DNA of 64,000 bases from Agroathelia rolfsii (GCA_018343915.1 JABRWF010000005.1:2329001-2393000); one strand, 5' to 3'; shown: positions 36,930 to 49,925, numbered from the stretch's first letter. Numbers and translations: made by a program. Notes: generated by a model not told the origin, from the letters alone.

Positions 36930-37745
36930 TTCGGCTTTGATTTCTCACTCATATCCTTTTTACTTCCTACTACACCTCAAAATATCATGTACTTTTTTCT
37001 CAATCATGTGTCACGTTACTGGTATGTATTAAGCTTATATTATGCATGCCAATAAGGATGTCTTGGAAGCTAAGATTAAACGACAACAACCGCCAAAGCA
37101 TGGACAAAAGAAACAAAAGAACGGTGTTGAAAGCCAGCTGCCTTACCGGGATGATCAGCATGTTGTATGAACCGTTGAAAATGCCCACTCGCGATATACT
37201 CGCGGCTCTCAAAAGTTTCCGTAGATCACGTGGTAGTCACGTTTAGCCACCTTCGTCTTTGATACTATACTTTACCTACCAAAACACATAGTAGAAATGT
37301 TTTTTTTTTTAGCTTCTATATAGTACTCAAACTCTGATAAGTAGTCTAGGTCATTTTCTATCAGCATAAAATCTCAAGGGAGATACTAATTTATTGAAAA
37401 ATGTGAGCTTGGATTGTGGATGGCTGATGTAATCTACAGAAACTTTTGAAAACTGTGAGTAGATTTTTACAGGCAATAACAAATATTTACAAAATCCACC
37501 AAGCATAATAGACAAGATAAAAACTTTCAGTTTGATCAACAAGCTACATGTCAATTGCTTGCATCAATAAGTGAATAAGCAAAATCCATGTTAGAATGGG
37601 CAATCCATGCCTTGATGGGAGTGACGGAGTCACAGTCACGCAGAGCGTGACTATGGTTTATGTAGCTACGGATTTTTGTAGTAGTTCATTCGTTTGTCCG
37701 CGTACCGCGTCCAAGTACAACGACAAGCGAAATAATAGCTTGGTT
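36930..37745. other. Intergenic region, left arm of an inverted duplication
   Basis: The 3' flank of eL28 and of kinase 1, which converge here. Blocks at about 36930-37130 reappear, diverged and inverted, at about 51640-51850. No gene seen. Confidence 0.6.
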
Positions 37746-39139
37746 TTATTTTGTGACTGGCCGGCCCGCTTTTCTCACAATCCACCCCATCGACGAACCC
37801 ATAGCAAAACGAAAGAGTCTCTTCAACAAATTCATAAAGGACAGGTCGAAAATCTGTTTCCACATTGAGTTTCTAGAATGATTAGTCTCTTGCTGAGTAT
37901 TCCCCCCGTGAGGAATTTGGATCCCAATCTTGGATGTATAATCATGGAGTTCCGCCGCCAAAGATACCATATCGCCGCGCTCGGCGGGATCTTTGGACCA
38001 CCGTTCGTTGATCCAATCGCGCAATTCCTCAGGAATATCGGTGAGGAGAATGCCCTCCTCATTGCGCCAATCAGGTGCTTGACCTTCCTCTATTGCTTTG
38101 AGCCTTTCCCCATATTTTCGAATTTGGTAGTGCGGCTCTCGTCCAGTGAATATCTGGGAGAGTTGTGTAAAGGCAAGTCCATCAATTATACCAGACCCAT
38201 GATGAACATACCTCGTAAGCAGTGCAGGCAAAAGCCCAGACATCGGATGCTTTGGTATGAACAACATTGTCTTCCAAAAGCAATTCCGGTGAGAAACGTC
38301 GGACGTTAAGTGTGGAGAAGGATATGGTCAACCCCGTATGAGCGTTCTCAAAACGGGAGAGACCAAAATCACAGATAACACCGCGACCATTATTATCAAC
38401 GAGAATGTTGCTCTGTATCAATAAAGTAACGCTTTAGGTAATATTAGAAGTATTAGTTCGAAATTCAACATACAGGTTTCATATCACCATGGATAACGCC
38501 AATTGAGTGCATATACGCTAGTCCATTGGCAATATCGCACACCTATGCTCGACACAAAGCCATGATTAGACACATGAAAGTGAATAGTATGGTTGACATC
38601 TTACAATGAAAAGCCGCTCTAACCATGTCTTTGGACTTTTGCGCAAATAATTAGATACACTTCCGTTGTCAAACCACGGCATAATCAAACCAGCTAAAAT
38701 AGGTTCTGCTGTTCTGCATTGGACACTTTGTCCCAACAACGAAACTACGTTGGGATGATCCAAGCAACTCATCATGAGGGCTTCGTGGTAAGTTTGCTAG
38801 AAATAGCTGTTAGGTAACAACTGGGCTGCCTATGTCAATGATGTACCTTCCACAAGTGATCTGCATCTTGTTGTTTATTCCTTGTAAGGATCTTTACCGC
38901 AACCTGTTTTATGTAAATTGGCAGGATTGTATTGGATGCGCACATGAGAATCAGCCATAGCTGCAGAGTAGGACTGGGCTTACTATTGTCCCAAATCGTC
39001 GATCACCGGATGTATTCAGAATATTGGCCTTGAAAACGGTTCCGAATGCACCGGAACGACAATCATCTGTTATTACAAGAGAGTTGAAGTTGTGTTGCCG
39101 AACAATACGAAAGTTGACCAGATTAAATAATGTCGACAT
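37746..39139 (-). CDS. Protein kinase, HGD-type catalytic loop (kinase 1, left arm)
   Basis: Exons (minus): 38984-39139, 38847-38903, 38605-38796, 38474-38542, 38212-38412, 37746-38153; 360 residues. Kinase subdomains: glycine loop SGAFGTVFKA, VAVKIL (lysine), HPNVVSLLGQ, hinge GLIMPWFDNGSVSNYL, catalytic loop VIHGDMKPSNILV (Gly in place of the usual Arg of HRD, residues about 151-160), CDFGLSRF (DFG, about 172-174), and an APE-like FSPELLLED. The C-terminal tail is amphipathic and unique. This type is a lineage-expanded Agaricomycete family with weak similarity to TKL kinases. Substrate unknown. All introns are shared with kinase 2 at 50084-51401. Confidence 0.88.
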
Positions 39140-39530
39140 GAAATGGAGTGTGTATTTTAACCAGCAGTAAAAAAGAAGTGAGAGGGATGGATAGTCAAAG
39201 GGCTCATCAAGGCATTGGGTTTATAAGACTTGGAGCCCGGAGGAAGGGTTCCAGGCAGTGGTTTAGTTATGGCCGATCGTTTTAGCGTATCATCACTGCC
39301 AAGACCAGACGGGTATGTCACTGTACCATACGGCATTACCAAATGAACTGGCCAAGGTACCGGTTCGTCAATTCGCCGTCACGACGGGCATGCGGCTGTC
39401 CAATTGGAATCGAAATGTAACTATCTACTGACCGCACCAGCACACATTTTCCTCGCGCAAAAGGTGTGACCACTTCGGCTACCTGTATAGACCCCGTTCT
39501 ACTGAGGTTCAAATCACCGAGTGGTTGTGT
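39140..39530. promoter_or_regulatory. Promoter region of kinase 1, split from that of kinase 2 by the retrotransposon
   Basis: Left part of the original gap of about 550 bases between the two divergent kinase starts; the right part is 49931-50083. No motif assigned. Confidence 0.5.
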
Positions 39531-39535
39531 CACCC
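39531..39535. repeat. Target site duplication CACCC, left
   Basis: Matches CACCC at 49926-49930 exactly, immediately outside the two LTRs. Confidence 0.93.
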
Positions 39536-40782
39536 TGTAACGCTCCGTCACTTCGTGACCGCATGTCACCGCGCCGCCATCCCTCTGGCATCTTGTTGTT
39601 GGTACGAACTGTTGAAAGATTGAATATTTACAAGCTTCATATCTTTCCAATAATTCCAATGAATACTTCAAATAATCATCTAACATCATATCATACATAA
39701 TTATTTATTTCATGATTTTACAACTGTTCATTGTTGAGATATTAACAATTCTTTACATGCATATATTCATTGAAATAATATGCATATATTCTTTTATTTA
39801 ATATTTTCAATATTTCATTATATCTAATCTTATCAGAGATAAGATTATCATATCTGAAGTCACTTGACTTTATCATTTATGAATATCTTTTTCATAAATA
39901 TTAAACAATTCCATTTAAATATTCATTTCTAAATAATCATTGTGAATATTACTAATTGATTTTTCACACCCTAGATCCTTGCTTATAAATCACCAAAATA
40001 TTTACTAAGCAAATTCATAATATTAGTAATATTTATAAAATATTACTAATACAGATCTAATAATAGGATATTGAGATCAATAGACATTTTCACTTACTAA
40101 TACTATACAAATTACTTACTAAGCACACAGATTGCTTACCAAGCATATTATTCAGCAAATAGGAATATTACTAAGCTGATTTATAAGCTGATTTATAAGC
40201 AATCCTTCTTACTAAGCGGATTAGATAAGCACAGGATTGGCTTACTAATCTTGTAGAAATTAGAATATTTTGTATTATATAAGCACCAGCAAATTCGGCT
40301 GGAAATGACAAGTTATTTCACTTGAAAATAGTGAGTTAAATAGTCTACAAGACTAGCTCCTAGAGTACTAACTTCACCAACAGACTTACTAAGTCTACTA
40401 CAAGACAACAAGCCTTTCCTAAAGGGAAAACAAGTAGGTAGTCTCAAAGGGACACCGGCTACAGTCTTATCTTCAGTATAGTAAAGTTACTAATCGCTTC
40501 CTATCCTAGGAAACCTTGCCTTATCTTAGGAACAACTCAAAGCCTGCACTTTTCTTTACAAGTAAGTGTTTGCTTCATAATAGGTAACTTGTGAGCTAGC
40601 ATATAGCCACACTATACAACCAAGAACTACAATAGTTCAACAATAATACTGTATAGTTCCTATCCGTACACATATAAATATGCATGTATCGTAGAAGGTA
40701 TAGTAGCTAGGCTTGAACAGAATCTACCACCTATACCACTTCTTTCTCTCTCGTGTATTATCTCTGTGACCTAATTGTCACA
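39536..40782 (+). repeat. 5' LTR
   Basis: 1,247 bases, very AT-rich, begins TGTAACGCTCCG and ends GTCACA. It includes the hairpin AATCTTATC-AGA-GATAAGATT and repeated TTACTAAGC/GATTTATAAGC units. It is nearly identical to the 3' LTR except for a block at about 40470-40643. Confidence 0.92.
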
Positions 40783-40941
40783 TTTTTTGAAGTTGGTGCT
40801 TTAACCTACCTCCCCCTTGGCTACAGTGACTGTAAGGGCTTGATCACCCCCAACACTAACTACGCCAAGACAGGGAACACTAACAAAGCTGAGTAAAGCT
40901 ACTCTCCTATACAAACTCACTACACTTGTTCTGTTATCGCA

Positions 40942-42690
40942 ATGGCTCCTTTCTTGAGGAGTCAAACAAAAAATGGCATGCCGGAATCAATCACTGGCAT
41001 AGCCACCGGGACAAGGACTTCGGGTTTTCGAGTACCCGTACCAAGCCGTCGCCAGGCAACAATAGAAGGTGCCACTGCACTGAATGCAGATAGCAAAGGC
41101 AGTAGGACTATGCGAGCAGAACCCGCTGCAAGTAATTATAGCATTTCTAATGATGAAAACAATACAATTGAAAATACAACTTTTGTTGTAAATGAAGAAG
41201 ATGAGGAATCGACCAGTAGTGAGTTGACTACTTTGGCCAATGATGAACCGTGTAAAGGGTATACAAGAACCAGGGTTACCAAAAGGGGGACCGCTGGTGA
41301 GGCAATTCCAGTGAGCCGTAAGAAAAGGCATCACAGCCTTGATGTGTTTAGCACTCCCAGCAGCGGGAGGCGTACGCATTACAATGAAGCGATTGACTGT
41401 GCCGAAGAATTATTGACTCCCAAGCAAAGGAACCTTATCAGCCGCCGGCAGAAAATGATTGGAACAATGCATTTAGACGTTCCAGACCAATCGACAGAAT
41501 ATGTGTCAGCTAAGACAGCAGAAGTGCCGGCTGAATCAATTAGCAACCGAAAAGAAAAGGGCATTGACCCTAAGAATTGGGGGGCATTCAGTGATAATGA
41601 CCCCAATATGAATGTTGAAAGTCAATGTGCAGCGTTGGACTCTTTTGCCTCATGGAGAGCAGGGGGTAAAATTAAAAGGAAAATTAACCAGGAGAAACTC
41701 CAAGATACTATTGCAGAGTATGAAATGGAGGACAATCATCTGATAGAAAAGCTCACTCTCTGGGAAAGAAATTTGAAAGCTCGCTGCATCCGAATAGAGA
41801 AACTCTAGGCGGAGGGCCAGCAGCTAGCCAAAGAAGAAGCTCAGCTTCGTGCAAACCGTCAGGAAAGGGCAAGTCAAAATAAGCGCTTGTGTGCGCATTA
41901 CGACTCAGCCTCAGTTGTAAAAAATATGATGTGTCTGGCATCAAATGCTCATATTAGAACTTACAATAAACTGAGCAAACAACTTTCATCTGTGTCATTT
42001 ATAAATAACGAATTGAATAAATTAAGAAAAACCCCAGAGTCAGGTAACTCTGAGGATAACCCATCCTCTTCCTCTTTGTCCTCAGACAATGGATCATTCC
42101 CTGAATCCGACCACGGCCACAGGAAAGGGAGGAAGAAACGGTCAAGGAATACCAAAAGGGTAGATTACTGGAAGTATTATGATCTGGTAAAACTAGATGC
42201 GTACAATGGAATAGACAACCCGTCGCTATTACATAAGTTTGTCAGCCAATCGGTTGATTATGTGAGACACTGTGCAATTCCAAAAGTGGAACAGGTCGCA
42301 AGTATTAGCAACTTTCTCAAGGGCAAGGCCCTAAAGTTTTATCAGCGGCACGTTGCGGCTCATCATCATGCCTGGTCCCTCAAGGATTTTTTCAGGGTAT
42401 TAATTGACCATTGTTTCTCATATAATTTTAGGGATTTGATGTTACAAAAAATCATTGAAACGCACCAAGGCACGTGTGATGTCAAGGAGTATGCTAATTA
42501 CATAGAAGAATTATACACAATTGTGGGCCTAAGGGCCATAGCCGTGAACAAGGAATTTAAATTCTTTAAGGGGTTAGACCTCAAGATATAGAGCATGCTC
42601 TTTGAGCATTGCTACACACCAGAAGACTGCAATTTCGACAAACTAGTTGAAGCAGCCGCGACCATGCAAGTAGCAATTTCAATTCGCTAA
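40942..42690 (+). pseudogene. gag: gag region of the retrotransposon
   Basis: Starts MAPFLRSQTKNGMPES. Open frame with internal stops at 41806 and 42589 and a third at 42688 that ends this entry, all in the same frame. The capsid-like part has LKDFFRVLIDHCFSY and TCDVKEYANYIEEL. The frame continues past 42690 into a decayed zinc knuckle at about 42960-43010 (YVYEKLRHLGRNCPN), where two expected cysteines are tyrosines. Confidence 0.8.
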
Positions 42691-43059
42691 AGAGGGAATA
42701 AATCTTGAAAATCAATTTCCTGGTCAGGCAATTATGGCCAAAACAGGAAGGATGGCGGAAGTAAAAAAGGCCACGCATCACACGGTTATGGAAATAACGA
42801 TGGACATAAGGGCGGACCATCAAACTCATATGGCCATAATGGGAATGGCCCCTAGCCGGATGGTCACGCAATTGGTACACACTGCCTATATAGCAAGTCT
42901 AACCACTCAGGCCGGCATGGGTCTTACCCAAACTCCTGGAAGAGACACGAGCTTGCCGAAAAGGGACTTTACTATGTCTACGAGAAGCTGAGGCATCTAG
43001 GCCGGAACTGCCCAAACTCTAACAGGGTACAGGGCAGTGGGTCTAAGCCACCTGGCAGC

Positions 43060-45190
43060 ATGGGACTAAGCACGTCCCGGCACATAATGAATGCCAGCAT
43101 TGGCATTGATTACGACGCAATTAAGCGCCAGCAAAAAGCGGCTGAGGAGTCCACAATGGAACTCCACGCCATCAGGTTTGATTTATCAGAACCAGACCCA
43201 AATGAAAATAAAACAGAATTTTGCAAAGACACTACAAAAGAGCCACGACTAGAGCTCTGTGGTATACAAATTAAGCAAGGGAATTATGCTGCTGTGCAGC
43301 GTAATGCGTCTAAGCCAAGTGACCCAACTAGATGCTTACCTAAGCCGCTGGTCATTAAGGCTGAAGTTAATAGCCATATATACCGAGCCCTAATTGATTT
43401 GGGCTCATTGGCCGATTTCATGTCGTTTACTCTAGCCGACCAGCTGAGAGTGAAACGGCAAATATTAGCTAAGCCACTGCCACTGCAGTTGGCCGTACAA
43501 GGGTCGCGCAGTCACATTAACGCGGGCTGTACTGTGCGTTTTAAATATCAGAATATTGATACTGAGAAATATTTTGATATTGCAAATCTGCAGTCCTATG
43601 ACTTAATTCTAGGGACTCCGTTTTTATTCTAGTACTATGTGCAGTTCAGCTTTTATCTGGCTGTAGTGTATATTGGAAGTAAAGAACCCCTGCCACTTAA
43701 AGGTGACAATGTAACCATAGTTGAGTCACGCGCAGCAGAACTATACCAGGAAGGTATAGAAAAGGTGTGGCAGGAGCTCATTGAGTACTGTGAACCCCTG
43801 TGCGCTAAAGCAGAGGAAACCGAACTTCCTCCGTTGCGCAACATCAACCATACCATCCCACTGATTGATGAAAAGGCTATTTACCCTTGGAGGCCGTCAC
43901 GCTGCCCTGATGCATTTCGTGCTCAGTGGGACACTAAGCGTGATGCTTACTTAAGATCTGGTCGTTGGAAAGTTACAACCTTGGGCAATACTGTGCCTAT
44001 GTTATTTATTCTCAAGCCTCGCAAGGAGGGAGAACTCGCAAGACTGCAAACAGTTGTAGATTTGCGGACTAGAAATGCCAACACTCATAAATTGAGTACA
44101 CCATTGCCAGATATAGAGGGCATATTACAAAGGGCATTATGCACCCACTACAGATCAATAATTGATGGGCAAGATGCTTATGAGCAAATCCGGATAATTC
44201 CGGAACATGTAGATCGCTTGGCTGTGACAACCCCAGATAGGAATATGGTCAGCTTAGTCATTTAGCAGGGTGACTGCAACACGCCCGCTATTTATCAAGC
44301 ATTGATGAATCACATATTTGGCCCTTACATTGGCAAATTTATTGCGGTGTATTTAGACAATATGATCATATATTCTAATACACTTGCGGAGCATGTTGAG
44401 CACGTTAAAATTGTGATTGATATATTGAAGAGGGAACGGCTTTATTTGAGCCGTAATAAATTACATTTCTTAGAACCCAAATTAAGAATACTGGGTCATG
44501 TTATTGACAACAATGGTATTAAAATAGATCCATATAAGGTGGATGCCATTGAAAAATAGAAAGTCCCAACTAACAGGGACCTGTTGAGGGGCTTCTTAGG
44601 CTCAGTGGTATTTCTGGCTAGTGACCTAGCAAATGTCACACGTGACATGGCAATGCTTAGTAAGCTGACCAGTGACATGTCAGTGTTTTGTTGGGGTGCC
44701 ACTAAGCAAAGAGCCTTCGAAAGTATTAAGTTTACGGTTGGGGTGATGCGCAAACATCATTGCCGGCCTCTTGATTACTCCGCGAAGGTATTACCTATTT
44801 GGGTTGCCACGGACGCCAGCGCAAAGGGCGTATCTGGCATGGTTTCCTAAGGTACCGACTGGAAAACAGCCACAGTGGCTGCCTTTTTCTCCGCAAAAAT
44901 GACATCTGCACAGGAAAATTATCCTGTGCACAAGCAAGAGCTTTTGGCTGGAGTCAAGACAATATGGTGGCACCATAATATCTTGTGCGGTGTATTTTTT
45001 ACATGGATCATAGACCATAAGGGTCTAATACATTTATTCACTCAATCAGACTTGTCAGGCCAATAGGCCAGGTGGATGGAAAAATTGAGTGAATTTGATT
45101 TTGAAATAAAATACATCCCGGGCGAGGAAAATATCTTTCCGGACGCCCTATCGAGAATATACATGGCGGACACACCGGATATGGTACATT
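43060..45190 (+). pseudogene. pol: pol: aspartic protease, reverse transcriptase, RNase H
   Basis: Same reading frame as gag. Protease active-site region LIDLGSLADFMS has Leu where Ser/Thr is expected. Reverse transcriptase: VVDLRTRNANTHKLSTPLPD, SIIDGQDAYEQI, and the catalytic loop AVYLDNMIIYS in place of YxDD. RNase H: ATDASAKGVSG and YPVHKQELLAGV, then [20 protein letters not shown]. In-frame stops at 43630, 44263, 44557, 44848 and 45064. Catalytic changes plus stops make it inactive. Confidence 0.88.
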
Positions 45191-45839
45191 ATGCCTCAGA
45201 ATACACCTACTCTGATTGAGAAGCTGTTGAACCGACTGCATCGGACCGCGCCCTTGTGGCTATGCTAGTCCTCGTAGGAGAAGAAGGATGTTGGTCCTCC
45301 CCTTAGTTCCGAAATTGGTCAGCAGACACAAAACTGTCGGAAGTAAAAACCCCGACTCCCACCAGGAAGAAAAAGGGTTGCGCCAAGAAAGGGCGCACTA
45401 CCCAAATTAAGGAAGATCTGCCTCGAGCATATGATCAGGTGGTTCAACTTGGGAGGAGAAAATCAATTCCTAGTACGGCAATTCCCCCTGCAGAGACAGG
45501 ACAATCTGAGACAGGATGCAAATTTGCAAAGCAAGTTCTGACTCATGGTAAGTTTGTTCTCCATGGCCCTTGCAGGCCTGAAGAACAAACGAAGGGCGGG
45601 ATGGAGAATATCAAGCCCCCAATTGCGAACACTGATAATCAGGGTTCAACGGAGCCAGAGGTGATAAGAAGAAATATGGACAAGGTTCTATTTCAAGAAA
45701 ATAAAATAAGCAAGCCAGAAGTTTGGCCTAACGCAAAAGTGCAAAAATTAACTAAGCAACTGCAGGAGGTTATTGTACCCAACAATCAGACAACTGAAGA
45801 CGATGGGCAGCTACCCATTGAGTACCCAGAGAATGCGCT

Positions 45840-47390
45840 TCTAATGAAGGGCATTCAGCATAGATACAAAAATAATCCCTTCTTCAGAGACATCGTAAAG
45901 AATCCTTTGAGTTACAGGAATTTCATTGTGAATAACGGATATGTTTTATTAAAGAATGACAGAAAAAGATTACTGTGCATTCCAAATGTACTCATCAATG
46001 GGAAAAGCACACGCAAAATTGCAATTTCTTAAGCGCACTCTCTCCTCGCACACCTTGGGGGGAAGAAAACATTGGCCTTCCTCCGAGACCATGTCTGGTG
46101 GAAAACTATGTCACCAGACGTCAATTTGTTTGTGCAATTATGTGAGATGTACCAAAGGAGCAAACCCTCCAACCAGAAACCAGCGGGGTTACTCAACCCC
46201 CTTCAGATACCTTCCCTTCCATGAGAAGCCATAGGCATAGACTTTGTTGATCCGTTGCCTCTATCCAGGAACAGAGATGGGGAGTTTGACTCCATTACGA
46301 CCATAATAGATTTGCTAACAGGCATAGTGCATCTGGTACCTAGCTGTAATGACTACACAGCTAAAGATGTAGCCAAATTAATATTCGCAGAAGTGTATAA
46401 ACATCACGGCCTGCCTAAGTCAATTATTAGCAATCAAGATGTATTATTTACATCGGGGTTTTGGACCCATTTAAATAAGTTAATTGGCACTACATTAAAA
46501 ATGTCTAGTGCCTATCACCCTGAGAGCGATGGAAGTACCAAGTGCGCCAATAGAACTATTGGCCAGATGCTGAGGTCTATCATTGGTACCAATCATAAGG
46601 ATTGGGTAAGCAAATTACCAGCCATTGAGTTTGCAATTAATCTAGCAAGGTCGAAGACAATGGGATATTCCCTGTTTTTCTTGAACACTGGCCGCACCCC
46701 GAGAACCCTGGTATGGGACTCGGCAACGCCTGATAAATTTAAAGGCATTAAAGCCTTTGCACAGAGAGTGAAAAGTGGTATAATGGCTGCCCATGACAGT
46801 ATTATTGCTGCTTGAGTAAAGCAGACAAAGTACGCAAATAATAAAAGAACCAATACTCCGTTTATAGATGGGGACTTAGTGTACATTTCTACTAAGAATA
46901 TTTGTTGGGAAAAGGGGACCACTAAAAAATTCATGCTGAAATTTATTGGTCCCTACAAAATAATACAGGACTATGGTAACATGTCCTACAGAATTGATTT
47001 GCCCGCCGAGCTGAAAGCTCGTAGCATGCATCCTGTATTTCATGCATCCCTCCTCCAAGTACATGTCCCAAATGATGACAGACTGTTCCCGGGACGCACT
47101 TTTGAGCAGGTTGCTAGTTTTACAACCGGATCAGCACGTGAATGGGATATTGATCATATTGTATTGCACGTTGGAAAGGGCGCAACAAGTGTAATGCAAG
47201 TTTTCTGGAAAACAGGCGATTCCTCCTGGATGGAGGCCAAGCAGATTGAAAAAACGAACGCAATGATGCAGTACCTGACTGTGCAAGGCGTTGAGAATAT
47301 TCTGGATCTGCTTCAGGGCACTGGCAAGGCACCAGACGATCTACAAATATATATTGGGATGATTGGAGTGGATTTTTCAACCACCCAACC
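45840..47390 (+). pseudogene. pol: pol: integrase with chromodomain-like C-terminus
   Basis: Integrase zinc-binding region (HSLLAHLGGKKTLAFLRDH, then C-E-M-Y where CxxC is expected). The core has GIDFVDPLP, SNQDVLFTSGFWTHL and AYHPESDGSTKCANR, with Lys in place of the catalytic Glu. MHPVFHASLLQVHVPND is followed by a chromodomain-like stretch (EWDIDHIVLHVGKG, QVFWKTGDSSWMEAKQI) at about 47130-47250, as in chromoviruses. Stops at 46030, 46222 and 46813. Confidence 0.85.
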
Positions 47391-48615
47391 TCGCAGAAAA
47401 ATGCCTGTAGTTGCTCGCTCACTCAATGACCCTCAGCCAGGACTAGCCGATGAACTCACACACATTGATGCTTGCATCAATTGGCTTGTATTTGATGTAC
47501 AATACTCTAGATATGAATTTATATATTCTAGTACACTAGAGTACCGCCTAACTATCGAAGTCGCTACGTTGTGGACGTATATGCTCTTTGATAGTGAAGT
47601 GAGGAACGCCGTCCTCAAGGGCAATGCCATTGAGGACATTAAAAAATTGGAAGAAAACACCAATATCATCTTGCACCTGAAGAACGTCACAAGGCCTTTT
47701 GGCTACAACAATTTTACACGAATGTTCAATACGTTAGCGTTCTCCAACGGTTACACCTTCATTCGTATGGCGCTCACTTGCTGCCACGTTCAAGACATCC
47801 GCGCCATTGTTACATACATGGGTAGGATTGGCCCTCGCATTCCAGTCTACCCCGCTTGTCACCATGTCGCCAGGTGGGAGCATACACCATTTGTTGCCGG
47901 CCCCTTGGGTCTTGGCTCCGCCACCGCATACATCCAGTGGCTGCCACCTAACCCACATGCATATACTCAGCTTGCTGCCAATGGAGAGCCCAAGATCCCT
48001 ACGAATACCTACCTAGTTAATGCCAGAGGCTTCTCCAGCATGCATGGTAACCTCAATAGCTGGGGCGGCTACCCGTACCACCAGCATCACCAACCGCATC
48101 GGGGCAAGCAATAGGTTGTATATTACACCGACTTACCCCCGCCTGCCGCTACCACTCGCAGCCTTGTGAACAACATTCGTCACCAACCCAATATAGTACC
48201 TAAGGACGTCAACTGGCCTACTACCATCCTAACCACTGTGGACGTTATGCTGACCACTGATGACTCAACCCGCCATGACCAAAAACACAAGAAGAAGGGC
48301 GAGGTGGTAAACCCCACTATCACCCCTAAGCAGAAACAGACAACTGTTGCCGCCACCGATAAGCCTCAGAAAATCAAGTTCAAAAAAATTGCAAGACCAC
48401 AGTTGCTGCAGGCGGAGGACGTCAACCAGATGAAGCAAGCTAAAGTTAGTTCGAAAACCAAGCCTTGCACCAGCACCACCCACTCTGAAGGTACGGCCAT
48501 GGAGATTGACAAAGGGGCAGTGCAGTCATTTGTTGAAGAAGACAGAGAGAGGATACAGGACAACAACAATGAAGAACTGGTTGATTACAACGACCAGCCA
48601 ACCCCCGCCACTTAG
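47391..48615 (+). pseudogene. Unusual extra C-terminal region of the retrotransposon frame
   Basis: About 400 codons continue in the pol frame after the chromodomain, with one stop at 48112 and an end at 48613. The first half looks folded (LADELTHIDACINWLVFDVQY, YRLTIEVATLWTYMLFDSEV, GYNNFTRMFNTLAFSNGYTF); the second is Lys/Thr-rich. I recognise no domain. Ty3-type pol normally ends soon after the chromodomain. Confidence 0.7.
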
Positions 48616-48650
48616 CGCTATGGCCCACTCGCGCGCGCCAGAAGGGCGGA

Positions 48651-49925
48651 TGTAATGCTCTGTCACTTTGTGACCGCATGTCACTGTGCCGCCATCCCTC
48701 TGGCATCTTGTTGTTGGTATGAACTGTTGAAAGATTGAATATTCACAAGCTTTATATCTTTCCAATAATTTCAATGAATACTTTAAATAATCATCTAACA
48801 TCATATCATACATGATTATTTATTTCATGATTTTACAACTGTTCATTGTTGAGATATTAATAATTCTTTACATGCATATATTCATTGAAATAATATGCAT
48901 ATATTCTTTTATTTAATATTTTCAATATTTCATTATATCTAATCTTATCAGAGATAAGATTATCATATCTGAGGTCACTTGACTTTATCATTTATGAATA
49001 TCTTTTTCATAAATAATAAACAATTCCATTTAAATATTCATTTCTAAATAATCATTGTGAATATTACTAATTGATTTTTCACACCCTAGATCCTTGCTTA
49101 TAAATCACCAAAATATTTACTAAGCAAATTCATAATATTAGTAATATTTATAAAATATTACTAATATAGATCTAATAATAGGATATTGAGATCAATAGAC
49201 ATTTTACTTACTAATACTATACAAATTACTTACTAAGCACACAGATTGCTTATCAAGCATATTATTCAGCAAATAGGAATATTACTAAGCTGATTTATAA
49301 GCTGATTTGTAAGCAATCCTTCTTACTAAGCGGATTAGATAAGTACAGGATTGGCTTACTAATCTTATAGAAATTAGAATATTTTGTATTATATAAGCAC
49401 CAGCAAATTCGGCTGGAAATGACAAGTTATTTCACTCGAAAATAGTGAGTTAAATAGTCTACAAGACTAGCTCCTAGAGTACTAACTTCACCAACAGACT
49501 TACTAAGTCTACTATAAGACAACAAGCCTTTCCTAAAGGGAAAACAAGTAGGTAGTCTCAAAGGGACACCGGCTACAGTCTTAACTCAGGTGTAACAGAG
49601 TTACTAATTGCTTTCACAAATAGGTTTTATTGCCTTTAAACCTATAACACCACAGACCATTAACTTTTCAAACAAGTAAGTTAGTTGTCTTTTAAATAGG
49701 TAACTAGTAGATTACAAGTAATCTACATTACACCATTACCACTAACTTTTAACACAAACAATCCCGGAGGGGACAAATAAATGATATAATACTGTATAGT
49801 TCCTATCCGTACACATATAAATACGCATGTATCGTAGGAGGCGTAGTAGCTAGGCTTGAACAGAATCTACCACCTACACCACTTCTTTCTCTCTCGTGTG
49901 TTATCTCTGTGACCTAATCGTCACA
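48651..49925 (+). repeat. 3' LTR
   Basis: 1,275 bases, TGTAATGCTCTG..GTCACA. It matches the 5' LTR closely over about the first 930 and last 140 bases, but about 49584-49786 is a strongly diverged variant of the corresponding 5' block. Confidence 0.92.

Larger units (their letters stand above)
39536..49925 (+). mobile_element. Complete Ty3/gypsy-type LTR retrotransposon, about 10.4 kb, inactivated
   Basis: Bounded by TGTAA..GTCACA LTRs and a perfect CACCC target duplication. Order inside: gag, aspartic protease, reverse transcriptase, RNase H, integrase, chromodomain-like segment, then an unusual extra C-terminal region. Reverse transcriptase before integrase defines Ty3/gypsy order. A purine-rich stretch (AGAAGGGCGGA, 48640-48650) directly before the 3' LTR is the likely polypurine tract. 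I could not assign the tRNA primer site following the 5' LTR (from 40783). It was inserted between the divergent kinase genes. Many stops make it non-autonomous. Confidence 0.93.

Noticed and set aside
40783..40815. Primer-binding site after the 5' LTR
   Set aside because: No convincing complement to a specific tRNA 3' end could be recognised by eye.
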